This document shows, in pieces, positions 35,690 through 49,625 of a stretch of DNA of 64,000 nucleotides. Source of the stretch: Acanthamoeba sp. SK_2022b (Eukaryota; Discosea; Longamoebia; Acanthamoebidae); assembly GCA_027943245.1 (NCBI GenBank), contig JANDJZ010000139.1:1-64000 (forward strand), read 5' to 3'. How positions within the stretch are numbered: the first letter of the stretch is position 1; the number at the start of each line of letters is the position of its first letter. The notes under the pieces were generated by a model, which worked only from the letters and a program-made list of their open reading frames with translations, did no database searches and was not told the DNA's origin. Position numbers and translations under genes: made by a program.

Positions 35690-36080
35690 TCTTCTGTGAC
35701 TCCCACGACACCTACACCCTCAGCGTAATCCGGTCACCAACACCGTCGCCTTTTTTTCTCTGTGAGCCCCACGACATAAATGCGATGTCGTCACCATCGT
35801 CTTCTCCTAAAGCCCCACAACATATATGCAACGACACCCTCAGCTACATCTTCTCAATGCTTCACTACATCACCAACGTTTTCTACAGTGCGGCACTGCT
35901 GTGGCACGCCAACACTTCCTCTTGCATGAAGTTCCCTTGTTTGTCCTTCCACTCAAATCATAAATGATCAGTGGTTAATTTATGTGATCCACCTTTATGC
36001 TGGCCAGGGTCTGATAGTCACATGGTGGCTCTCCAGCCGTTTGCCTTTTTAATCAAGCTGACATATATCAGGATCACTTC
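35690..36080. other. Decayed continuation of the Ser/Thr/Pro repeat, then spacer
   Basis: After the TAA the same repeat continues for 12 codons (SSVTPTTPTPSA) to another TAA. It then goes on in shifted frames to about 35880, as if an originally longer tail had been cut by substitutions and indels. The rest is ordinary spacer. Confidence 0.6.
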
Positions 36081-37246
36081 CTAGGCGTCCTCTGCGGCGA
36101 GATCATTATCTCTCGTGGACACGCTGTCATTGGGAACTGCCAGCGCATGAACCAGCTCAATTTGAGTCATACGTGCATGTGGGCCACATGCAGCTACGAT
36201 ACCTTGGCGATGAAGGCCACGGTGTGAGCGATGTCCTCAGGCTGAATCATCTTGGTGGTGTCGAGACCAGAGGCGCTCGACACCATGGGCGTGTTGACGT
36301 AGCCAGGCTCGATGGCACACACCTTGATGCCCTTCTCCCTCAACGCCTCGAACATGGACATCGTGAACCCCACCACCCCATGCTTAGACGCGCAGTCTGC
36401 CCCCCACGGAACCACCCCGATCAGCGCGTTCAGTCGTGATCTCCCCCTACATTTCCTCATCTCGTGGTTGGTGGGTCGGCGTACAGGGAGCGCTCTCGCC
36501 CATTGGCAACCGGCCAGCGACGCTGGCGATGTTGATGAGCGAGCTACCCTCTGCTCGTTGTTAGCGCGCGTGTGTGTGAGGGCAGGCCACTGAGTGGCGA
36601 GAGTTTGGGGGCATGCCCTTCTTCTCGAGGTGCGGGACGGCGAGGTTGGTGATGCGCATGAGCGATGTCAAGTTGAGGTTGACACAGGTCTCCCACTCCT
36701 CCAGCGAATCGCGGGTCGTGACCAGCTTGCCCGCTGTCGAGTGACATGCCCGATGTAGAGCGTGAGTCAACGAGTGCGGCGGGGAGGTACTACGCTCGTA
36801 CCCGAATTGACGAGAATGTTGAGCCCGCCGAGCTGCTGGACACACGAGTCGACGGCCGACCGCACGCCCTCCAGGGAGTAGATGTCGGCGGGGATGGCCA
36901 CCGCATTGACACCCAGCTTCTTGCACTCCTCAACCACCTCCCTCAGTTTCTGTGCGCATCGATGCCCACCCGCCAACAACTACGAGTGAGCAAGGGCGCC
37001 CACGAGCTTTGATGGGGAGGGGCTGCAGACGTCTTCGCTACGGGCGACTGCGGCAACGTGGCAGCCCTTGCGAGCAAGCTCGAGACAGCACGCCCTACCG
37101 ATGCCTGTGCGGTCACCGTTCACACACCCACTCGTGAGCCAACGGTGGTCTCGCTCCACCTCTGAGCACGCGCAGCGTGAGGACGAACCAGAACTGGCGC
37201 CCGTGACGAGAGCAACAAAGTCCTTGATGTTGGTCTTGAGTGCCAT
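36081..37246 (-). CDS. Short-chain dehydrogenase/reductase (SDR copy 3)
   Basis: A third SDR paralogue on the minus strand, starting MALKTNIKDFVALVTGASSG. The first intron (37188 to 37105) interrupts the cofactor loop, so GASSG + IGRACC is restored by splicing; copies 1 and 2 lack this intron. The chain continues KLREVVEECKKLGVNAVAIP, then LGGLNILVNSG, then WETCVNLNLTSLMRITNLAV, then CASKHGVVGFTMSMFEALRE, then IEPGYVNTPMVSSASGLD. The final exon is FPMTACPREIMISPQRTP, ending with TAG at 36081-36083. As in copy 1, a stop lies in the last intron. It is close to copy 1 in sequence and lies about 22 kb away, so duplication and dispersal are likely. Substrate unknown. Confidence 0.85.
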
Positions 37247-37358
37247 TGTGTATTTGCTCTTTCTCTTGTTGTGTGTGCCTTTAGCACGCCCAAACGGCGC
37301 AGCGCTCCGGCAAAAGCCCCGCTACACGCGAAATTCGCTGGTGCCTCTTCTGGCTACG

Positions 37359-38347
37359 CTACTTGGTCTGTTCGAGCTTCTCCTTGCCCTTGTCCGCCAC
37401 TTCCTCGCTCTCGGCGATGTGGATCCGTGACTTGGAGGTCTTCATGTTCAGGTGAACGTGCAGCACCTTCACACGCAAGGAAGTATCTTTTCAGGAAAGG
37501 AATGAAAAGATGTGCAGAGGGACCAAAGGGTAGGGGTAACGTGTGGCAGGGGTACCCCTTCGCGGATGTGCGCCTCGATGAGGTCGCGCTCGACCTTGTA
37601 GGGCAGCCTCACCTTTCGAAAGAAGCGGCCGTAGTGCCGCTCCTGGATGTGGTAGATTCCTGGTGTGGCGCATGCTGTGTGAGCCCCTCCCCCGGTGAGC
37701 TCCCACGGCAGCGCAGGTGATTGGGAGGGGGGAGGTCCACACCATCTTCCTCCTTGGCGCGCTGTGGCTTGAGCGCGGCGATGGTGAGGCTCATGGAGCC
37801 ATCCTGCTCGTCCTCGTCTAGCTCCAGCCCGATGTCCTCCTTCGGCACCCCCGGCAGCTCCACCTCCACCAGCAACCGACCAGTGTCCTCCTCGAACAGG
37901 TCTGGCCACCACTGCCGTGGTCATCATCGCCGCCGCCACCAGGACACTACCCACCAGCAAGCAAGCGCACCGACTCGAGGGCACCACAGGGTCTGGTCAT
38001 CGATGTTAGGATTGTAGTACACCTTGTCCACGTCTTTGAGGCCCTTCCAGCCTGCGCACAGGCGGTAAGCAATGCTTAAGAGGGGCACGAAAGACATGAA
38101 GATCTGCAGGAGGGAGGTGTGCCTGGTAGGGACTTCCAGTCGACGCCTGCCTCGCGGATGAGGCGTCCGCGCCGTATGTCCCTGGGCAGGGCCGCCACCT
38201 TCTCGCCCCACTTGCCCGTTCGCTCTGCAGCAGTCAAGAGCTTGAGGCTGCGAACGACGAAGAGATTGGTGGGAGGGGGAGCTTGAGTCGCGTACCGAGG
38301 CTGGCGGGAGCGGACAGATCGCCATAGTCCTGAGGGTTGTAGTTCAT
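37359..38347 (-). CDS. Small heat-shock protein (HSP20 / alpha-crystallin domain)
   Basis: Starts MNYNPQDYGDLSAPASL and reads through about five or six exons. The N-terminal arm includes GKWGEKVAALPRDIRRGRL and DKVYYNPNIDDQTLW. The alpha-crystallin domain begins WWPDLFEEDTGRLLVEVELPG, continues VPKEDIGLELDED, then (next exon) YHIQERHYGRFFRKVRLPY, and ends GVLHVHLNMKTSKSRIHIAE. The usual GVL motif is present across the last splice. The stop is TAG at 37359-37361. One intron (38122 to 38052) seems to use a GC donor (CCAG|GC). The junction near 37976-37985 is not settled. Small HSPs are ATP-independent chaperones that hold unfolded proteins. Confidence 0.85.
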
Positions 38348-40848
<2,501 letters not shown>

Positions 40849-41992
40849 GTGCACGGTCTCGCCCGATTTTCTGCTGGTTGGGGCCGTCATCAACGGTCAA
40901 ACAAACAAAAGCAGAAAATGAAAAAATAATTCAATTTATTGCCTTTTTTGTTGAACATTAAACGACCAAACGCCCGCCTGCCTCATCCTTTGACTAACGC
41001 ATGCCCCATTCAAAGCCAACCGGGTACACTCGTGTCGTTTTTGAAACGCGAACGTGAGAAGAACGAACGAACGCAAAGCCACGCCAACGGCTGGCTTGTT
41101 TCGTTTGCTCTGCGCGAGTGGATTCGTGAGGTGGGGTTTGTGTGTCGTTTGGGCAACCGGTGCCCCTTGTGCTCGAGGGTGGCACCAGACGCTCCGTGAT
41201 CTGGTCCTGGTACAAGAGGGGCAAGAGAAAAGAGACGACCAAGGGCCAAGGGCCAAGGGACAAGGGATAAGCAAAGTGAAACCAGATAAGGACATAGTAG
41301 TCGTACCTCTCTCTTCCGCACGCCTGTCCGTTTGTGGTGCTCGTGTGAAGGGGATATCGGTTCTAATAGTGGGCAGAACCAATGGCCGAAGCCCGTAACA
41401 GAGACGAAATTCCCTGCCAGCACAAAGAATCCCTACCGACCAATCGAATCGCCGGTCAACCAACCCGGGCCCAATGGCATCCACGCATGTTTAACGGCGT
41501 GTCGACACCCAACGAAAATCGCTCGAATTGCCGCAAGCCGGTTGGACGCCGACAAGTTCCTCGTGTGCCGACTGTTGGCCTGATACCCTTGAGGATCTTC
41601 CCCCACGGCGCGGCCATTGGCCAGCGGACGGCCCCAATTCATGAACATGATCGGCGCCTCGTTTGTTCGGACAGGGCCATCGCGCCCCCCGCACAGAAAA
41701 TCGGACCCGCCCGAGCCGCCCACCTCGCTCATTTCTCTCTCCGCCGCCCCCGCACACCACACGCCCCAGAGGAGGAAACGAGTAGTGGACGCGTCTGCTC
41801 CCCACATCTCTCTCTTCTCCCTACTACCACTACTCGAGAAGGCCTCTCGAGTCTTTCCGGATCCAAAGCAAGGCCGACGCAGGTTTTCTTTGATCCGCTA
41901 CGAAACGAGTAGTACTACTACTGCTACTTGTGCATCTCCCGCTCGAAAGAAGAAGAAGAATCAACGAGTAGATTCGAGCCACCAAGCACGCC
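40849..41992. other. Intergenic, no gene seen
   Basis: About 1.1 kb. Short overlapping frames on both strands have no domain or coding-style pattern. The last 200 bp are pyrimidine-rich and likely belong to the promoter and leader of the next gene. Confidence 0.5.
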
Positions 41993-44271
41993 ATGTCGTC
42001 CGCATCTTTTATGAGGCACCCTATCGTCCTCATCCTTCTGACCATTATGGTCATGCTGGTTCCCCTCGTCTGTACGTGCCTCGTCGCCTCGTTCACGCAC
42101 TCCCTCCAGATATCGCTATCTCCTTCTTCTGTTTGGTCTTCCTTCGTCTGCGGGGTGCTTGAGCTCGTCGTGTGCTTCACACCTGCAAGCCCCATCACAT
42201 CCTTTCTCATTTTTTTTATTTATTTGTTTTCTCTTTTATTTTCGACCAATGGCGTGGCCACGGAGATGACGTCAGCTGACTCCTCCCCTCCTACGCGCAG
42301 TGTCTGATGTGACTTGCACGTACACCGCCACGGGCTGGTGCTCGGCGAGCTACTCGCTCAATAACATCACCGAAACCATGGTCAAGAACACGTTGACCTC
42401 GAACATCAACTCCATGTTGGGCTCGTACGTACTACGCAGTTCCCGCATCTTTCGTTGGATTATGTGAGCTTGTTGTTGTTGTTGTTGTTGTTGAGATCTC
42501 TCTGGTAGAGTCCTCACACTTGCATCTCTGCCAGGGGATTCAACTGGGACAACAACTGGCTGTACGGTAGGCCGAACAACTTCACGATGACCCTCAACTT
42601 CACCGCCTACGAGGCAGCTGCCACCGCTGTGGATGCAGGCCACGCAGATTGTACGTCCTGCCCCTCCTCTCTTCCTCTTCCACTCGAGTGGGGGGGAGGC
42701 GGGAGATTAGATTCGCTGACATCTTCCCACTGTTGTGTTGTCTGCAAACAGCGTTGGCTTCCTCCATCTCGAGCACGCTCGGCACGTACTGCAAGACCAC
42801 GTCGTCGGGCGAAGCCCAAGTGTACGGCAATGCCCAAATGGCCTGCCCGTCGCAGTCGCCCAGTTCGACCCCGACGCCCTCGCGGACGCCCTCCCAGACG
42901 CCGACGCCCTCGCAGACCCCGTCGCCCAGCTACTCGCGGACGCCCTCGCCCTCGCCCACGCCCTCCATTTCCAACACGCCGTCGCCGACCGGCACGCCGT
43001 CGGTCACCCCGTCGCAGACCGGCACGCCCTCGGTCACCCCGTCCGTCACGCCCACCCGTACCCCCTCGCCCAGCTACTCCCGCACGCCGTCGGTCACCCC
43101 GTCGCAGACCGGCACGCCCTCGCCCACCCCGTCGGTCACGCCGACCCGGACGCCCACGCCCTCGCGCACGCCCTCGAACACGCCGACCCCGTCCAACACG
43201 CCCTCCCCGTCTCTCACGCGCACCCCCTCGCGCACCCCCACGCGCACGCCCTCGGGCACGCCGTCCAACACGCCCACGCCCTCGGTGACGCCCTCGACCT
43301 CCATGTCGCCCTCCCGCACCCCGTCGGTCACGCCCAGCAAGTCAGAGTCGCCCTCCCGCACGCCCACGCCCACCCGCACGCCCACGCCCTCCCCCACCCC
43401 CTCCGTCACGCCGTCGATCACGCCGACCCCGTCGCGCACGCCCTCGGTCACGCCCTCGATCTCGATGACGCCGTCGATCTCGATGACGCCCTCGCGCACG
43501 CCCTCGGTGACGCCTTCGATCTCGGGCACGGCGACGCCCTCCAGGACCCCGTCGGTGACGCCGACGCCCACCAGGACCCCGTCGGTGACGCCGACCCGGA
43601 CGCCCACGCCCTCGGTCACCCCGACGCCCACGGTCACGCCCACGCCCACGCCGTCGCCTTCGATCAGCCCCATCGTCAAGAACATGTGCCTCTACGGCCT
43701 GTCGATGCTGTACGTCAACGACTGGGTGTCCAACGGCAACGTGACCCAGTTCCAAGACGCGCTCAGCACGCGCTTCAACGCCCTGCTGGCGTCGAGCACC
43801 AGCAAGTGGTTCTCCATCTTCGTGCGCAACTACGCGGCCAGCAACACCACCGTCGAGCTGGCCTACGTCATCTACTTCTGGTCGGTCAACGACGAGCTCA
43901 TCGCCGACAACATCAACAGGCTCACCCAGGCCGCCGCGCGCGAGGTCAACACCGTCGACAGCCAGGCCAGCGCCGGCGTCACGCTCAAGTTCGAGACCAG
44001 CGCCTCCGAGTGCTCCACCACCGACAGCGGCCTCTCCCCCGGCGCCACGGCCGGTATCGCCATCGGCGCCGTCGCGGGCGGCGTCGCCGGCGCGGGCGCG
44101 CTCGCGGGCATCGCCGCGGCCGGCTACGCCGTGTACCGCCACATGAACCGCGCGCCGGCGCCGGAGCAGCTCGCCTCGGGCGACACAGCCTTTGTCGACA
44201 ACACGTCCAACGACAACAAGCTCTTCACCTCCAACCAGGCCGAGTTCCAGAACGAGCTCTACTCTCTCTAA
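41993..44271 (+). CDS. Membrane-anchored surface protein with Pro/Ser/Thr stalk
   Basis: Exons are 41993-42071, 42301-42424, about 42538-42649 and about 42752-44271. The signal peptide is in exon 1 ([19 protein letters not shown]). A small Cys-containing ectodomain follows ([17 protein letters not shown], then [20 protein letters not shown]). It leads into about 275 residues of TPS / TPT repeats, a mucin-like extended stalk. A second folded domain ([19 protein letters not shown] to FETSASEC) precedes one membrane helix ([20 protein letters not shown]), then YRHMNR and a cytosolic tail ending QNELYSL. The two ectodomains have similar size and helix/strand alternation and could be related to SEA-type domains, but I cannot confirm this. 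The likely location is the plasma membrane. The ligand is unknown. Confidence 0.8.
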
Positions 44272-44741
44272 AGTCGCTACGTCTACTTGCCAGCGAGAGA
44301 GAGAGAGAGAGAAGAGACCCGGTGTTTTATTATTCTCTTATTTATTTATATTTATTTACTACCCGACGATAGAGAGGCCTCGCGAGGAGAGGAGAGCGGA
44401 GGAGGAACACCAGCAGACCGAGCTTGCGTGGCGTTTTTTAATCAACTCTACACCATCTTGTTGTGTTATATAACTCCCCGACACTGTAATTGTATACCGC
44501 CATTTTGGTTGGGACCATAAAGCTCTGCCCAGTTCATCCTCACTACTCGCCTCATCTCTCGCCCATGAATGATCGTCGTTGAAGAGTAGATTTTACGTAA
44601 AAAATTTTGTGCCTACAGATCTGTACAGAACGTCGCTGATGATGTCGAGCCAGGCTCAGGGGCAAAAATCGGTTGCGGCCGTCTTTGCACACCGCACATA
44701 CAGCATACAGCGAGATGGTGTGCCGGCCCAGAAGATGATCG

Positions 44742-44897
44742 CTACTGGCTGCCGCTTTTGCTCTTCTGCTCTTCGAGGTACTTCATTACGGACTCTCTTC
44801 GCTCACGCTTTTGGTCCTCCTGATCCCAGTGTATTTTGGCCACGAGGCCTGCCGTGCCGACCAGGCACGAGATGAAGAACACCTTTGCCCAATTCAT
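44742..44897 (-). CDS. PET117: PET117-like cytochrome c oxidase assembly factor (51 aa)
   Basis: A tiny intronless frame: MNWAKVFFISCLVGTAGLVA, then KIHWDQEDQKRERRESV, then MKYLEEQKSKSGSQ. The shape matches PET117: one N-terminal hydrophobic segment, then H.(D/Q)Q...ER...R..V..(D)LE.Q. In yeast and human, PET117 is an inner mitochondrial membrane protein of about 80-110 residues needed for complex IV assembly. This copy is short for the family. The start is the only Met that gives the hydrophobic segment. It lies between two plus-strand genes. The alternative is another single-pass mitochondrial microprotein. Confidence 0.6.
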   Translation of the reverse strand: MNWAKVFFISCLVGTAGLVAKIHWDQEDQKRERRESVMKYLEEQKSKSGSQ

Positions 44898-45279
44898 CTC
44901 CCGCTTGTGTGTGTCAATTTTTAAATGATATCTTTTTCATTTTAATTTTCTTTTAACAAACGAAATGCCGCGACATTCCTTCCGCTTTTGCGCGATCACT
45001 GATTCTGCTTCTGCCGTAGGTGGCGTAGGACGTGGCCTACTGCGCGCACCAGCTCGCAGGAGCACAGAGCACCTGTTTCTACTGCGAGAAGATCAGCCAA
45101 AAATCTACAGCTCTTTCCGTGAGTCCTCCTCTCTGCATCCCTCTGGCCCTTTTCCTCTTCTCCTGTGTGCTTTCTCCCAAAATCAAATCACATTCAATAC
45201 GCCATTTGCCAGTTTGTTGGGTTCCATCTCAGGAAGCAAAAGGTTTCAAAAAGGTCATAAAGAGGATTGTAAACAAACC

Positions 45280-45883
45280 ATGGCTTCGCCAGGCAGCACG
45301 AATCGACTGCAGCCATTGCCTGCTACCGCCTCCCTCGCTTCCTCTTCTTCCACCACGACTTCCGCGGGCGCTGCTGCTTGTTCGGGCGCCTACTCTCCCT
45401 CCCCGCTGTTGCGGCTGGCTTCACACAACCTGAGCCCGAGGCCCACCACCCCCGCGAGCCTGGGGCGGTCAGCGTCGCCCCGGCTCGCCGCCCACCTCCC
45501 GCCCCCCCTGCCGCGTCTGGCCGACCTCTACGACCTGCAGCACGTCATCGGCCAGGGCGCCTACGGCGTCGTATGGTATACACCAACCTGCCACTACTCG
45601 TTTTCTACACACGCGCAGCGAGCCTCACCATTTTACCGGGGGGGGGGCTGGGGCCTTGCACGCGCACACAATCAAGGCTCGGGGTGGACAGACGCAGCGG
45701 GCAGCGCGTGGCGGTGAAGAAGATCGCGGACGTGTTCGGAGACGCCAAGGAGGCCAAGCGAACGCTGCGCGAGGTTCGCCTCATGCGCCACTTCCGCGGA
45801 TCCTCGCCTCACGTACCTCCCCCCCATTCTCCCTTTCCCCTCCCCTCCTCCGTGTCGTGTGGCCAGAGGCTGACTGCTGTGGG

Positions 45884-45948
<65 letters not shown>

Positions 45949-47812
45949 GTGTGTGTGTGTGTGTGCGTGCGTGCGGGGGTGGTTTCAGATCTTGGCGATC
46001 CACGACCTGCTGCCGGCGGCGGCGAGCGACAAGCAAGGGCGCCACGACGCGCAGCTGCAGGAGCAGGAAGTGGTGGTGAGCCAGGACACCTTCCGCGATC
46101 TCTACGTGGTGACCGAGTTCATGGACGGCGGCGACCTCTCCCAGCTGTGCAACCGGTCGTCGCCCGGCTGGACGCAGCCGACCGAGGAGCGCGTCAAGGC
46201 CGTCGCCTTTGGCCTGCTGTCGGGCCTGCGCGTGATCCACAAGGCCCGCGTGCTTCACAGGTAGGCTGCCGCGTCGCTCTGCCCCCCTCCTCATTCTGAC
46301 ATTTGCCCTCTCCCTACAGAGACCTCCGACCAAAGAACCTGCTGATCGGCGGCAACACAATCAAGGTAATATACATGCGTATTTATTTATTTATTTATTT
46401 ATTCATTAAATACATAAAATGAATTAAATAAACTTGACTTGTGGTCTCCTCCAGATCGCAGATTTTGGGATGGGTCGGGGCAAGGCCAAGAAGCAGGAGA
46501 AGGCGCAGAACAGGTTGAAGCTGAGCCTCATGGAGTTTGTCAGCAATCGCTACTACACCGCGCCAGAGGGACTCCTGCCCAACAACGAGTACAGCTATCC
46601 TGGTACCGCTCCTCCTCCTCCTCCTCCTGGCCAATCGGCCCTCGGTAATCGTCACACGCGGGGGAAGGGGGCTGACTCTTTGCTTACGCGGCGGCGGTGT
46701 AGTCGACGTGTGGGCCGTCGGTTGTATAGTGACGGAGCTGCTGCTGGGCTACAACGTTTTCAAGGACTCGCGATGTACGTGCACAGAGGCCGCCCCTCCC
46801 ACTCTCTCCTTCTCTCATTCACTCTCTCGCTCTCTCTTCGATGTTGGTCCCGTGAACTCAACACACGCCCTCTTCACGCGTTGCAGTTCCCGATCAGATG
46901 CGAACGGTGATCAGCGTGATCGGCGCCCCGAGTGAGGAGGACATCGCCAGCATCGCCAACGGCAGAAACGAGAAGGTGTGCAGCGCTCCTCTCCCTCTCT
47001 CCCTCTCTCCCTCTCTCCCTCTCTCCCTCTCTCCCTCTCTCCCTCTCTCCCTCTCTCCCTCTCTCCCTCTCTCTCCCTCTCTCTCCTCTCCCTCTCTCTC
47101 CTCTCTCTCCCTCTCTCCTCTCTCCCTCTTCTCTCCTCTCTCCCTCTCTCTCCCCTCTTTCTCTCCTCCCTCTCTCCTCTCTCTCTCCCTCTCTCTCCCC
47201 TCTCCCCCTCTCCCTCTCTCTCCCTCTCTCCCTCTCTCCCTCTCTCCCTCTCTCCCTCTCTCCCTCTCTCCCTCTCTATTTATGTAGCACTTGTGTGCTG
47301 ACCCGCGTTGCCGAAAGTTTCGGGCCTACATCCGAACGCTGCAGGCGCACGAGAACCGGTTGTGGACTCTTCTGCCCAACTTGAGCTCCGAAGGTGACCA
47401 CTCCACACCACCCACCACCCACCACCCACCACTACCATCACCACACGTGGCCTCGCTCTTCTTGGTGTCGCTACCCCACCTCCCAAACTGACGTAGAGCG
47501 CGCGCGGCCACACAACCAACACCAGGCAGGGACTTCCTGCAGCGGCTGCTGGCGTTCAACCCGGCCAAGCGGGCCACGGCCGAGGAGGCCCTCCGCCACC
47601 CATGGCTGCGGGGCGTGGCCGACGCCGGCAGCGAGGCGGCGGCGCCGGGGGCCAGCAGCGAGAGACCAGAGGCCGGCGGAGAGCGCGACTGCGGCGTGGG
47701 CGAGGTGCTCGTCTTCCAGGGGAGCGACATCGAGGCGGCCGAGGAGGAGGAGAGCGAACTGCGGCCGCTGCTGTGGCGCGAGATCGTGGGCTACCATCGC
47801 GAACGCGACTGA
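45280..47812 (+). CDS. Atypical CMGC (MAPK-like) protein kinase
   Basis: Starts MASPGSTNRLQPLPATASLA with a Ser/Ala/Pro-rich N-terminus of about 85 residues. The kinase domain follows: DLQHVIGQGAYGVVW, VAVKKIADVFGDAKEAKRTL (MAPK-like VAVKKI..VF.D..DAKR.LRE), FRDLYVVTEFMDGGDL, the catalytic loop HRDLRPKNLLI, DFGMG, NRYYTAPEGLL and VDVWAVGCIVTELLLG. After a long pyrimidine-rich intron come FRAYIRTLQ and DFLQRLLAFNPAKRATAEEA. All catalytic residues are present. The activation segment lacks a TxY dual-phosphorylation motif, and there is an insert before the hinge (ASDKQGRHDAQLQEQEVVV). The C-terminal tail is acidic and ends YHRERD. It is likely a divergent CMGC kinase, regulated differently from classical MAPKs. 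Confidence 0.87.
45886..45967. repeat. (GT)n microsatellite in an intron
   Basis: About 80 bp of nearly pure GT repeats in an intron of the CMGC kinase gene, ending near the acceptor TTTCAG at about 45988. Confidence 0.95.
46983..47278. repeat. Polypyrimidine CCCTCTCT array in an intron
   Basis: About 295 bp made almost only of C and T, mostly CCCTCTCT units, in an intron of the CMGC kinase gene. The flanking exons read NGRNEK and FRAYIRTL. Confidence 0.95.
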
Positions 47813-48046
47813 AGGCCTGCCCGGGCTAGTGAGTAGACGAGAGTGTAAACACAGCGGCTGTAGAGTGTACATAAGCACGATGCCGTGCTACGGGACAATA
47901 TCTGCAAATAATAACGAAAATTATGAAAAAAAAAAAAAACAGCAAAAAATTAGCAAAGAAAGAGAAAAAAGGATTGTGTCGGCGTCGAACGATCAGGAAG
48001 AGGAGCGAGCGGCAGGACCGGAGCGAACTTTTGTGAGGCCAAGAAG

Positions 48047-49212
48047 ATGGTGTCGATCGAGAGGGTGCGCATTGAGGATTTGATCGAGCTGCAGAATGCC
48101 AATCTGCACTGCCTGCCGGAGAACTACCAGATGAAGTATTATCTCTACCACGGCCTCTCGTGGCCCTCGCTCTCCTTCCTTGCCCGCGACTACTCCTCCG
48201 GCAAGGTTGTAGGCTATGTCCTTGCCAAGATGTACCTTGCCCCCCCCCCCATTTTCGAATTTTCCGAGATTACTGCCCACGCGCACTGAGATTTGATTTA
48301 AAGCACCGAGCCAACACTTGGTCACTTTGCTCCTCTTCGAGAGTTGAAGAGGAATGAAGCAAGCATTTCTTGTGATTTGACACGTTACATTTGCCAGGGA
48401 GGAGGATCCCGACGATGAGGAGGAACAGCACGGACACATTACCTCGCTGGCGGTGCTGAGCTCGCACCGCAAGCTCGGTCTGGCCACCAAGCTGATGAAG
48501 GCCGCCGGTAGGACGTCCACTGCCCCTTTCCTTTCAGCCACCCTGACGCCCCCCCCCCCACCACCACAAACTGTGTTGCCAACGCAGAGAGGGCCATGCT
48601 GGAGAACTACGACGCCGCCTTCGTCTCCCTGCACGTGCGCGTGAGCAACCGTGCCGCGCTCCACCTCTACACCAACACCCTCGGCTTCTCGTACGCGAAT
48701 CTTTCATGCCCCTCCTCCAACGCAGCCTAGTTGTAGTGAGTAGTGCACTACTCACACACTACACGACACGACACACCACTACACGCGACGTGCACGACAG
48801 GGTGACGAAGACCGAGGTGGGCTACTACGCGGACAACGAGGACGCCTACGCCATGCAGAAGAGCCTGCGCGAGCCCAAGAAGGCGAAGAAGGAGGAGAAG
48901 GCCTCGATGGCTGCCGCTGGCAAGCGCGTCACCCGGTCGGCCGCCCGCGCAGCCGGCAAGGGACACACCGCCGGCGCCGCCGCTGCCGCCGCCGCACTCA
49001 AGGAGGACAAGAAGGGCGACGAGACGACGACCACGGCGACTGAGGACGAGCAGGCCGAGGCCAAGGAGGAGAAGCCCGCCGCGGCTGCCGCGGCGACCAA
49101 GCCTACCGGCGCAGCCCCTGCCGCCGGAGGAGCGTCCAGCAAGAACGCTGCCAAGAAGCGTAGGAGGCAGAAGCAGAAGCAGGGCGGAGAAGAGAAGAAG
49201 GAAGGCAGTTGA
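48047..49212 (+). CDS. NAA10: N-terminal acetyltransferase A catalytic subunit (NAA10/ARD1)
   Basis: Starts [20 protein letters not shown], then [20 protein letters not shown], a hallmark of the NatA catalytic subunit. The exons continue [38 protein letters not shown] (acetyl-CoA binding RxxGxA-type loop: [14 protein letters not shown]), [29 protein letters not shown], then [17 protein letters not shown]. The C-terminus is a long Ala/Lys/Glu-rich tail ending [13 protein letters not shown], longer than in most homologues. NAA10 with NAA15 acetylates nascent Ser/Ala/Thr/Gly N-termini at the ribosome. The four-exon structure has a poly-C run just inside two of the introns. Confidence 0.93.
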
Positions 49213-49389
49213 GGATGCGCATCAGTTGCGCTACTCTTTTGTACCCCAACAACTCTTCCGCACAGCCACAGCTCACGCACGGGAATGTAAATACCCAAGG
49301 GGCACCTGGCCACACAGGTTGCCCTCGCAAACCTCTTTTGCTGGCTGGTGATTGGTGTTGTGAACATCAGTTCACAAGACCTTTAACAA

Positions 49390-49461
49390 TCCGCTGTGGT
49401 GTAGTCGGTAACATTTATAGTTCTCACCCATGCGCCCCGGGTTCTATTCCCGGCAGCGGAA
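49390..49461 (+). tRNA. tRNA-Glu (CUC), possibly degenerate
   Basis: The acceptor stem TCCGCTG / CAGCGGA is perfect (7 bp). The D-arm GTGGTGTAGTCGGTAAC and the anticodon loop TTCTCAC (anticodon CTC) are clear. The anticodon stem reads TATAG / CCATG, giving an A-C mismatch. The T loop is TTCTATT, where the inverted copy at 54154 has TTCGATT. A T-run follows 8 bp after the gene. It may be a variant or a decaying copy. Confidence 0.8.
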
Positions 49462-49625
49462 TAACCTTTTGTTAGTTCCCTGTGTTTGCCGACGAGAGAG
49501 CAGGTATTTTCACCAGCCGCACAAAAGAGTGTGCAGCACACCACGAGGTTGCACACGCTTGTACCAGCCACCCCGCCCAGCCTGTTTGTTGCCTAATTAG
49601 CTGAATTTCATCTGTATTCAGCGAG

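Noticed and set aside
35026..35706. Minus-strand frame with repeated [13 protein letters not shown] units
   Set aside because: Antisense translation of the protease's Ser/Thr/Pro repeat; no start context, domain or splice support.
41382..41912. A 176-codon plus-strand frame upstream of the surface protein
   Set aside because: No domain, no codon pattern like neighbouring genes, and overlapping frames of similar length on the other strand; more likely promoter or leader.
42735..44372. A 545-codon plus-strand frame rich in Asp/Ala/His/Leu
   Set aside because: It is the shifted shadow of the TPS/TPT stalk of the surface protein; the chosen frame has the signal peptide, Cys-containing domains, membrane helix and in-phase splices.
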